A stretch of 64,000 nt of DNA from contig NW_024037058.1 of the NCBI RefSeq assembly GCF_015706575.1, forward strand, positions 7,007,806 to 7,071,805, given 5' to 3'. Positions 46,901-58,900 of this stretch are shown here, one piece after another. Source of the DNA: Patiria miniata (lineage: Eukaryota > Echinodermata > Asteroidea > Valvatida > Asterinidae). Each line of letters opens with the position of its first letter. Within the stretch, counting starts at the first letter, position 1. Under the pieces are notes generated by a model. That model had not been told where the DNA came from. It made no database searches and saw only the letters and a program-made list of their open reading frames with translations. Both the position numbers and the translations under genes were made by a program.

Positions 46901-49900
46901 ATAAGGAAGGGGGGAAGGGGGATTCTGGCGGTGACAGGGCCATGAACCTGAAGCATGTGTTGTTGCAAGGGCCTAAGGGACAAGTTGATTGATTGCCATG
47001 ACATTTGTTACAAACCAACCAACCCACCAACCAACCAACGGAGAGACATAAGCAACTAAAAAGAGAGGGAAGGAGGATTCTGGCAGTTTTAAGGTTCTGA
47101 CTATAAACTACCTGTGCTTTGATGTGGTTGTTTGCTTTGTAGGTGTTGGGTCGGCACAGCATCATGCCTCGCTTGATCTGATCTCGCTTCACGTTCCTGA
47201 CCAACGTACCCATCTGGTCGCCCGCCTCTCCCTTGTCAAGAATCTTGTGGAACATCTCGATGCCTGCAGAGAAAACCAAAAGAAGAAAAGAGTAACGTCC
47301 TAATCTTCTGAACTTCGCAACCCTTCAAGTTTTGCAAAACCACTTTTGCAAACCCACTTTTGCCAATAGAGTTAGCACCCACACTTTGAATTCCGCTTAA
47401 GTAATCTTCCGTGGAGTATGGATAACACTTCAAATCACTTGCACGATTCTTTAATGCAGGCCTCCCCTTTGAAAATGCCTTCATACCTGTAATAACAGAC
47501 TTAATCTTGGCGTCCTGCCCAATAAACTCTACTTCTTCATTCTTGGTGATGTACCCTCTTTCGACCCTGCCGGACACAACGGTGCCTCTTCCTGTGAAAA
47601 CAAAATGCAAATGTCAGACAATTCTTTTTAGATTTTGTTTGCAAAAAATTTTTTTTGCAAAAGGCAACATTTTCCAGCCAACTTCTGATATACGGTGGGA
47701 CGCCGCTATAACGAACATCGTGGGATCCACAGAAAATGTTCGTAATAGTGATTGTTCGGTATAGCGATTTTAAGCTGCCGGTGCTCCGGTACTCACTTTT
47801 CAATAAATGGCACTCTTCATAACTTCACCCTGCACGCCCTGGAAGTTACTGAAAGACAACTTCGAACATGTGCGGACTATTGAATTATGTAATTACACAG
47901 TTTTGAGCTTACTACCTACATTGATGGGTGGCTTTCCCCTTCTATGCCTTGGGGAAATAATAGCCACTTGTCGCTCTTCTGTTGACAGTTTTCAACAACA
48001 ATGTTCAGTTGGTTTTGTACACAAAAATCGGGAGCCAAGGATGATGTTTGGTATAGCCGAATGTTAGGTATGGCAGTGTTCGGTATAGCGACGTTCCACT
48101 GTACAGCCAAACCCCACGAATACTGACAGTATCATTTTAACAGTATTTCTACGATATTTCTTGCCAATGGCCAATTCAAGATCAACACACAGTCCGCCTC
48201 CACAGACTTCACGGACTTTGTGTGTGTACAAAAGGCACGAGGGAGAAGCATGTTTAGACATCATCCGGAGGTGAGTCGAGGCAATCTTGACGTCTTAACC
48301 CGTCAGCCATGCCTGTGTGTAAAAACAGCCAGTGCGTGTTATCACGTCCTCCGACGCTAACTGGTTAAATGGCAAATTACACAGTACTGAAGGTAACAGG
48401 GACAGGAAAAAATGTCACACTATGGACCCTAAATTTGTAGAATTACCAAAATGGTTTTCATGATATCATAACCGTTTTACATAGAGTTTTTACCTTCTAT
48501 CGAGTAGACCTGTTCGACGGGCATTAGGAAAGGTTTTTCCAGGTCGCGGGGAGGGAGAGGGATCCACTCATCCACGACTTCCAGAAGTTTCTTGACGGAC
48601 TCGACGCCAATGTCTGGACTCTTATTCTGCAGGGAATTGTGTCAAAAATTTCACTTCATTTGTATTTGTGCTATTAAATCCTGGCAAAAATCTCCTAAAT
48701 GAGTACGTAGATTTAATATTTCATATGTTTTCACAGATGTTTAACTTGTTCTCCTTCTTCCAATATGATATTTGGTTTCATCGTGAAAATCCTTTTTTTA
48801 TATTTGTCTGTTAACTGTCTTTCTACTTTGAGTGTCTGCATCCCTCCAACAAAAAAGGCTTTAATTTGAATAACTTTTTTGCCTGTAATGCACAAACTGA
48901 CCCGCCAGAATTATCTTCAGGCCAAAACATTCAAAATTTGTAAAATAATTATTCCATAACTAAATGTGGTATTTTATCATTTGTTTCTTGTTCCGAACTT
49001 TTGTTTGCTAGAAAACTAGTAAATAAATTGAGTTTTTATTTTGATTAACCCTTACTGCCTAGAATGATTTACAAGGAACCATACCCATCCTGGCAAATTC
49101 CAACACCTGGGAAACTGCACACACATACTTCTGACTTTGATTCTGGAGGTGTGCCGACCCAATGTAAAAGACTGTCGGTTTAGGGGTACTGTACCCATCC
49201 TGACAGATTCCAACAAAACATGCCGTTGGGGTTTGATGGGTTGAGTTCTGTTAGGGTTAAGATAAGGTAAACACACCCACCTCCAGCGCACACAGAGCTG
49301 ACCCGATGATAATGGGTGTGTTCTCGCCGTCGTAGCCGTACTCCGACAAAACGTCCCTCATCTCTAACTCTACCAGCTCCAACATCTCAGAATCCACCGC
49401 GTCTGCTTTGTTGATGAACACCACTATGTGGTCCACTCCGATCTGAATAACAATGATGGGAATTCACATTTAATTTGGTAAAGGTTTAGCAGGGATTTCA
49501 GGGACCGATTGAAATATTTTAGCCAACCCTTAAAAACGCTGCCCCGGCCGTAGTATGAGTCTGTGCAAGATCTGAAAAACAGGTATTTTCCCCCCCTCTA
49601 ACATAATTGTGGAGAACCATGTTTTAATGGTTACAGTGTCTGATTCATGTGTGTTGGTGAATGGTTTGTGGTCTTGAGCAGGACACTTTACTACAACTGC
49701 GCCTTCCAAGCAGAAGTACACCTGGGCAGTGGATCTTTGTGTTTGTTGTGTTTGATATTGTTGTTGTCTGTTGTTTGTTGCTGTTGTTGTTTGATGTTGT
49801 TATTGTTACTGATCTGCTGAGTTACCTGCTTAGCAAGCAGCAGATGTTCGCGGGTCTGGGGCATCTGTCCGTCGGTGGCAGCCACTACCAGGATAGCCCC

Positions 49901-52900
49901 CTCCATCTGAGCAGCTCCTGTGATCATGTTCTGGAGAAAAAAACAACATCAACTTGCTACATCAAGCCCCCAGTCGATGAAATACAAAATATTTTTCAAT
50001 AACTCAACCCATCAAAGTTCAACAGCAAGTTTTGTTTAAATCTGTTGGGATAGGTACAGTACCCCTAAAACTGATGGTCTTTGACACTGGGGTTGGCATA
50101 CCTCCAGAAACTAAGTCCAACAGTGTGTGTGTACAATTTCTCATGTGGGTGTTGGAATTTGCCAGAATGGGTATGGTTCCTAGTAAATTAGGCTGGGGAG
50201 ATAAGGTCAAGGACAAAATGTCCACACGACATTCATTTTCAAACTCATCAATGTCCCACATGGAAAAATGCTGAGACGACGATATCGGAAGTTAAATGTA
50301 GGGGGGGGGGGGCGGAAGTAGGGTAGTTGGGGGTGGTCGGCGGGAAGGGGGTAGTGGGGTTTGCAGTGTTGCCCCCACTCTTGTTTATTTAGGTTAGGTC
50401 AATGGGAAGCAAGTAGTAGGGAAGGCCCAGTTCTTACCTTTATGTAATCAGCATGGCCCGGGCAGTCAGTGTGGGCGTAGTGCCTGTTAGGCGTCTCATA
50501 TTCCACGTGGGCTGCGTTGATGGTGATACCACGCTTCTTCTCTTCGGGAGCTTTGTCGATCTCGTCGTACTTGTGATACTTGGCATTGCCTTCCTCAGCA
50601 AGCACTGGTGGTAATATCAGAAAGTACAATAATTATGAAAAGTGATTTACATGCACATGTAAGACAAGGTCTGATGGACTTGAAACTTGGTAGATACATT
50701 GTACATTTGTATAGAGTCCTATTATTAGAAACTGATCTCAATGATATTCAGGCCCTTTTTTCCTTTCTCTTTTTGGGAGCTTTGCCAATCTTGTCATACT
50801 TGTGAAGCTCTGCATTGCTTTCTTCAGCAAAGAAATTTTTGAAAAGAAATGCATTTTTTTTTTAATATGTGACATGTTCCGTCAAAATCAGACTTTTCTG
50901 GGCACAAGGTCAAACATGAGAATTTACATATTGTTAAAATATGTGCATTTTCCTTTTTAAAATGTGGTAAAATTTTTGAAACCGGTCATTCCTGGGCAAA
51001 GTTATGCTACTTTGAAGTTCATTGTGTCGAAAAGTAGACAACGGAGAAAATGGCCACAAACGTCACCAAACAGACATTTCTTGTAACTGATGTACAAATC
51101 ATCAAAAATACTATATTTAGAGTTCAAATTAGGGTTTCAAACGTTTATAGAATATTTTAGACATGTTCAGGATTACAAATATGCAAAAATTAGAAAGTAA
51201 AAAAAAAACAAATCACCCCCACAGCGTCTTTTTGGCCCTATCTCAATTTCAACCTCTGCCCAGAAACGTCTGCTTTTGACAGAACAGGTCAGACAAGGTG
51301 TGGCTGTCATGAAAGTTGGTAGGCACGTAGTATGGAGTTCTGGTTTGCACATGTTTTAGGACCAGTTTCTGTTAAGTCTCATTAATATGAACCAATAACA
51401 ATGATGTTTCTCCCTTTTTAGATGGAGGGTGGGGTTGGGGGTGGGGTGGGGGGGGGGGCTTTCATTGGTTTCAGAATGGGAAAGAGATATAGTGTCAGAT
51501 GTTCAGTGCCTCATTACCTTTTGTGATTGCAGCAGTCAGCGACGTTTTCCCGTGGTCGACGTGGCCAATGGTGCCGATATTGACGTGGGGCTTCCGGCGC
51601 TCAAACTTCGCCTTGGCCTCGGCGGCATAGAGTGGCGCGGCTACTCTGGAGATGTGTCTCGTCTGCAGAAGACATGGCTTGGTGTTCTGCAACAACCACG
51701 AAAAGACAAATGGTTGTTAAAGGGAATATACATCATTTGCTTTTGCTGTAATTTTCAGAAATGGATGGAATTGGGGGGTTGGAAATATAGAGCAAATATA
51801 GTTACACTGACTTTTTTGAGGTTTTGGGTTCGAAAATGCTATAAAAAACCAAGAAAAACAATCATTTTCTTGTAGTCTGGTTCCCTGACTCCATATAAGA
51901 AGAAACAGAGCATACATACATTGGGGAATTGTAAGGTCAGGGAACCAGTCTAGCTGGCTTGTACCCGTTCATAGGTGTGTAATCGATTGCAAACAAGTGC
52001 GATGGTCAATTGGGGCCAGTATTTGAAAAAAAGCCAGTGTTTTCCAACGCTGGTCGGCCAACCAGCGTTGGAAATTGATACAAAAATATCAAAATTTGAT
52101 ACAAAAATATCCAAATAAGTTGGCAGCGCTACTATTTGGCAGCTCCACTTCAGGCTCCGATCTCTGACTTTGATCGACCTATTCTTCTGCAATTTCTATC
52201 ATGATTTTTACACCAAGATACAGATTAGGAACTGCTGATCAGCATGGTTCGCCAAACTTACTGTGATATGATCCCATTTTGGAGAATATTTGGGATCTTT
52301 TTCTGGACATTGCTGTGTACTTTGATCATCAGTACAGCAGCCCACGCTCCAGCTTCCACACAACACCGATCACCAACAATAGCGATCAAGAAGACAAGCA
52401 CTTACAATGGACCACCACCAACAACAGCAATCAAGAAGACAAGCATTTACAATGGACCACCACCAACAATAGAGATCAAGAAGTCAAGCACTTACAATGG
52501 CCCTGCACCTAATCCTCATGGTGAATGCATTGTGCCTCAACACCTACATGGATTAGCCAATTGTCAGCAAGGGACAGTAATGATGACTTCTGCCCAGGCA
52601 TTCTGTCTTCAATTAAAGTACCAACCTACAGAGCTCTATTCCCTGTACCAAGGGCCTGATTTCTACACCACATGTCCACTCCAGCCACAGATATGCAGGA
52701 AAATCACATATGTAAACATCAGACGGACACCATGCATGATTCATGCACCAGTGGACGTCACAAAGACAGATGACCCTCGAAAACGCACAACTCTACGCAG
52801 ACGATCTCGTAGAGGTTGCAAAGCAGGGATTCACAGAAGGAGGCCAACTCCCCAAAGTTTGATTCCAGTAATTATTGGTTATGGAAGACAAACTTCTTTT

Positions 52901-55900
52901 TCCACTGGTGAATATCATCCGGACTATCTACACAATGGATCTGCGAACTGTTGCCAAAGTAACCTAGTGCAGCTTACTGCAAACAAGACGGCGAAAGCAG
53001 AACATACTACCTCCTTCTGTATGCTCAACGCAAGATCTCTGAAAAATAAAACCAACGCCTTCGTTGACTTTGTTATCGACAATAAATTTGATATTGTTGG
53101 TGTCTGCGAGACATGGCTATCCGCTGACGATGATGCTGTAATTGCAGAACTCAACCCTGGAGGATACACGTTCAAGCACATACCAAGGACAGGTAAACGA
53201 GGTGGCGGTGTCGCCTTTCTATATCGGAGTGATTTAACTGTACAAATCCATCCAGCCCTTGATAATATCAGTTCCTTTGAACTGATACAGATGGATATCA
53301 TCCAGAACTCAAACGCTGTACACCTGGTCGTCGTCTACAGACCTCCAGGATCATCAACTCCTTTCAAAGATTTTCTAAATGAGTTCTCGGATGTACTGGA
53401 CAACTACCTTTTCAAGAAGGCCAGTTTGATTATTTCCGGAGATTTCAACATCCACGTTGATACAACTTCACCTGAGGCCAGAGGTTTCTGTGATGTTCTA
53501 AGTGCATATGGCCTTGAGCAACACATCCGTCAGCCAACCCATATATGTGGCCACACTCTAGACCTGCTTATTTCACGGAAAGGGATCGACCCCACAGGAC
53601 TGTCTGACATTGACATAATCGGTGGTATTTCTGATCACTCCGCCCTTACTTGCAACCTACATACTCCAAGTATGCGAACTGCCCGGAAGTCTGTTGTGTC
53701 ACGAAACATTCAGTCTATACAACCTGCTTGCTTCATCGAGGATTTGAATGAAGCGTCATTCACAGAGAAATGCACTGTGAGCAACGCAGATCTGGCTGTC
53801 GGCAGCTACAACTCCATTCTGATAGCTACTTTGAACACACATGCTCCTGTCCAACAACGTTCAGTGAAAATTCGACCAAATACTCAATGGTACACCCAGA
53901 AAATAGCAGATGGAAAACTTCTTCGTAGGCAGCTTGAAAGGAAGTGGCGATCTTCCAAGCTTGAAATACATCGTCAGTTGTATCGCCAACAATGTCAGCG
54001 AGTCCAATCGTTAGTTCGTGCTGCAAAAACAGGGTACAACTTGAAACGAATTAACGACTGCTCAGGTGACACGAAAAGACTGTTCAGAGTTGCAAGCGAT
54101 CTTTTGAACAGAAAGCAGCCTTCCCCTCTTCCAACACATGTTTTCGCTGAAGATCTAGCTGCTCGTTTCAGCAACTTCTTCACCAGCAAGATAGAATCTA
54201 TTCGTGCCAGTCTGCCAGCCATCAATCAAACATCTTCGTCACGTAAAACTCGTGCAGTCTTAGACACTCTTGCTCCTGCATCTACAGATGAAGTTCGCAA
54301 CATCATGGCAAGGTCACCAGCAAAGTCATGTGAGTTAGACCCGATCCCTACCTCTCTTCTAAAAAAATGTATGTCTGCCATTACCCCAGTCATCACTAAC
54401 ATCATCAATGTGAGCTTGGATACTGGAGTCGTTCCTGAAGTCCTAAAGAGAGCGATTGTTCGACCAACATTAAAGAAACCTGGTATGGACACAAATTCCT
54501 TGCAGAGTTACCGTCCAATATCCAACCTTCCATATCTCTCCAAAGTCTTGGAACGTGTGGCATTCTCTCGTCTCTCAGATCATTTGCAGGAACATTCGCT
54601 ACTTGACAGCAATCAATCAGCATACCGTTCAAATCATAGCGTAGAAACACTTCTCACAAATTTAACGGACAACGTACTTCAACAAATGGATAATGGAAAC
54701 ATCACAGCCCTTGTTCTGCTTGACATGTCCTCAGCATTTGACACGGTAGACCATCGTATCCTCATCGATCAGTTATGCTCGTTGGGAGTCAGCGGAACAG
54801 CTTTGCAGTGGTTCATGTCCTATCTGACAAATCGCTCTCAGCGTGTATGCATCAGAAATGCAAAGTCTGAAGCTAGCCATCTTGCTTATGGTGTCCCCCA
54901 GGGATCAGTCGGTGGTCCTCTCTTGTTTTCAATATATCTTCAACCTGTAGGTAATATCATCAACGCGCACAACATCAAATACCATTGTTATGCTGACGAC
55001 ATACAGCTGTATGTTTCTTTCCCACCATCTGCCATTGCTATGTCATCCGCAGCAAAACAACTGGAGGCATGCATCAAACACATCAACACGTGGATGGACT
55101 CTAGCGGTCTAAAACTCAACCACTTGAAGTCTGAACTCATTCTTCTGGGCTCAAAGCAAATGCTTGGCAAGGTGGATACGAAGGGTTTTCATGTACAAGT
55201 GGGTACTAGCAGTATCTACTCATCTGCCAAAACTCGCAATCTTGGTGTCATCTTCGACACCAATATGTCCTTCCATGACCACGTTTCCCATGTGTCTAGG
55301 TCAATCAGATACCAACTTCGCAACCTTGGTTTTGTTCGCAAGTACCTGAGTCGGAATGCAACTGAACAACTAGTCCACGCCCTCATTTCTTCACGCCTTG
55401 ATTTCTGCAACTCCATATTTGTAAGCCTCCCTCAACAACAGCTAAATAAACTGCAACGCCTCCAAAATTCCGCAGCCAGACTAGTCACTCTCACCAAGAA
55501 AGCATGTCACATAACACCTGTCCTTCAGTCTCTTCACTGGCTGCCCGTTGACAAACGCATCACCTTCAAAGTTCTGTTGTTGGTCTACCACGCAGTCCAT
55601 GGCTCCTCACCAGTCTACTTACAAAACTCAATACAGGCATACCACCCCCCACGCAGGCTTCGATCATCAGACTCCTCCCTTCTTCAAGTTCCTCGATCCC
55701 GACACTCTTGGGGTGACCACAGCTTCTCTCACGCAGGCCCCACTCTCTGGAACAGTCTACCCCTCTCTATCCGTCAAGCTCCCTCTTCGATCTCCTTCAA
55801 ACAAGAACTCAAAACCTACCTGTTCACATCCTAATCTCCTCTTCGGCCTGCACCTTGCAATTCATATGTCTTGAACCTAGCATTTATAATTTGTAGTTTT

Positions 55901-58900
55901 TGTCATTTATAATTTTTGTCATTTAAGTTTTGTAGTTTGTGCTTACTCTTTGTATAGCGCCATGAGCGTCACCTAGTGATGGACCTGTTTGCGCTTAATA
56001 AGATGCCACTATTATTATTATTATTATCACTTTCCTTGGAAATGACAGTATACCAGGTGTCATGATTTTACAGGATGCTTTACACTGTCATTCACTAACA
56101 GTCCAGCAAGGTATTTCAAAATGATTTGGTAGTTTTATTTTTTGACGTTTGCAAATGTTGTATTTTCCCTTTAACATCAAATGTACATTGATGTGAGATT
56201 GTATGGGCAGCTTTTGTTATTTGAATTCAGTGACAATGAAGGTTCAAAATGTCTACTTATATATATCGCAGGAAAAATTGTATTCTGTTCCTGTAGATGT
56301 CTAGATATCCTGTGATTTTCAGGCGAAGTTTTCAGGGAGTTCGTCCAACAATGACTGCTGAAGTTGTCAGGGGTCATGTACCAATGACCTTTTGATTTTC
56401 CCCGGTTATTAACCCCATGCGCACGGGAAGCGGTCATGGCCGCGGCCGCTAATCCTCATTGGAATGCAGTTGCCAGCTGTGGTATGCCGTGGCACACGGC
56501 TAGTGGGTAGTTCCACAGCTGCTGCTTTTGTGCAGTCCCGCTACCACACAAAGGCTGTGCAGTCATGCGGGCCACTTGCTCTATGTGTGGAGGAATGTCC
56601 CCATTACACCCCGTCCTTAAGGGGTTAACTACATGAACTAGGTAAATATACTCCATTGTGAAAAAACAGTCCCGAATTTTGATTCCCTTCAAAACAAATT
56701 TTCCCCACATGTTGCCATTACCGATGTGCGGCTCACAATATGGAGGACGTCCAGTATTTTGAGCCACATGTATGCAGCTAAGGCCAAAAAAAAAAATAAG
56801 TCGGTCACTGATCAGCGAGCGCGTCGATTTTAATCATGCGCGTCAATCTTTTTTTTCTCCAAAATGTTCCGCGGTAGCTCCAACAGCGCCCTCTATTTCC
56901 GCACCTCCTCAATTTTTTTTACCAAAGAGCACCAAGGAATGGGAAATTGCACCAAGGCAAATGATCGAAAGCACCAAGGCAAATTATGGAGGACACCAAT
57001 GTACATGAGGACACCAAAAAAGCAAAATAGTACCCACCTTGTCTGTACAATCCAAGATTGAAGAAAAAAAAAAAAAAGCAAAAAAAAAAAAAAAAAAAGC
57101 CGCGTGGCCGCGTCAATTCCGGAACTTTGGTCTGACCAGAGACCAAATAATTTTTTTTTTTAGTTTAAGTATGAAACAACCGTTACTAATATTTTGTTAG
57201 ATACTGTTAAATATTTCTTGCAACTTACTCTGATGGCACTGTCCAGCAGTCCTTGGGTGAGACTGCTGCGAACACCTAGAGAATAAATTAAAAGTAACCA
57301 AAGGGTCATTCCGTGTCAATTCAACACGATTTTGGACAGATTGAAACGATATTTGGTGTGTTGATTGGCCTATATGAGAAACCCCCACACTTGAATTTTT
57401 TTTTTTTTGTAGTTTGGTTCTTTACATTTTTGCAGGTCAGCGAAATTTTTACTAACTATGACCTCCGAACATTAAATACTTGAATCTCCAAAACTATAGC
57501 GCCTACAAAGCCAAGTTGTACATCATATTTAAGCTCTTTGAATGGCCTCCATTTCATAATTAAACCAAAATCATACAATGAAGCGCAGAGAAAATGTGTA
57601 ACAAAATGACCTTTGACCTTGCACTACGAAAAACAATATGTGGGTCATTCCATGCCAACTCAACAAATGGTGCACACCATCACCTCTTGGATTTTTTTCT
57701 TTTTTGGTGTACTGAAAGATACTTAGGAGAAATGCAAATTCTGAAAATTTGGGGTCTCTACGACTTTTCGTTCTTGTGCAACAGCATTTTGAAATTTGAG
57801 GTGGGCGGGGCCGGGCCAGGGCGAAAAGTGCGTTGCGTCACGAAATTCAATGTTAAAAGGGCCATATATTTAAAACTATACCCCCCAGACATTTCAAACT
57901 TGATAATCTGGGCTATTTTTTGTTGTAGATTTCAAATATTTAAACAGAAAGAAAGTAGCTTGTTTCATTTTTAAGTTAGAGGGGCCCCAAAATGGCCCAA
58001 AACTCATCTGGACCATTGTTTGGGGGGTGCAAGTCAAAAATTGAAAATATTTTTTTCACCAATTTTTTTGCCTGTAATAGCCCCCAAACTACATGTACTT
58101 TCATGTAAAATCTTATATTAACTTCATTGAATGAGATACATTTGTATAGCCCTTGCAAAAAGCAAATTGTCTATTTTTACGATAACTTGACCCCCCCCAA
58201 AAACCAACATCAGACATTCTGCACCAAATTTTGCTTCACATATGTTTGAGGTTGGTCCTTAGTGAAGTCCTCTGAAAAGTTTCATGTTGGTGTCTAAATG
58301 TCTTCAGTGGATAGCTGGGCTTTATAAAGAGTCTATATCTTACGATGCTGGTTCTGTAACATACAAGTACATGTACATGTACTTGTATTTTACGAAACCA
58401 GCACAACAAAAACCCCCGACTGTTGAAAGACTTGGGTCAAGACTACCCATTTCCTGCTCAATAAACAGTTGCTTGTAGACCTACATGTGCATTATATGCA
58501 ATTTAGGTTAAATGACTTGAGAGTCCTATTCTTTCCATGTGCTCATCACACAGCATGCATGTCATGTTTGTAGTATTATCCAGTTCTCACTTGCACAGCA
58601 TAGTGTAGCACTAACCTGAACCAAAGAGAAGTGATTCAGTTTGAGTTGATCTTAGTTTTCATTATAGATAAGGGGAAACCTAGTTCATCCAAAGAGTTAC
58701 ATGAATGCTCAAACTCATCATGCACCAATTGTAGTAGCTGACCTCAACCCAGGAAAAATGTTTGTGTGGTCTATGATGATGTTTGGTACATTGCTATTGT
58801 AGAAGATGTATCACAACTTCATGAGGATGTATATGTCCACTTCACGTTGGTGTCTAAATGTCTTCAGTGGATAGCTGGGCTTTATAAAGAGTCTATATCT

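Larger units (their letters stand above)
51721..56170. mobile_element. TTAA-flanked MITE, family 1, second copy split by the retrotransposon
   Basis: Same ends and the same TTAA flanks (51717-51720 and 56171-56174) as the copy at 4686-5200, and the same internal order. About 370 bp lie left of the retrotransposon and about 140 bp right of it. It sits in TUFM intron 2. Confidence 0.88.
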
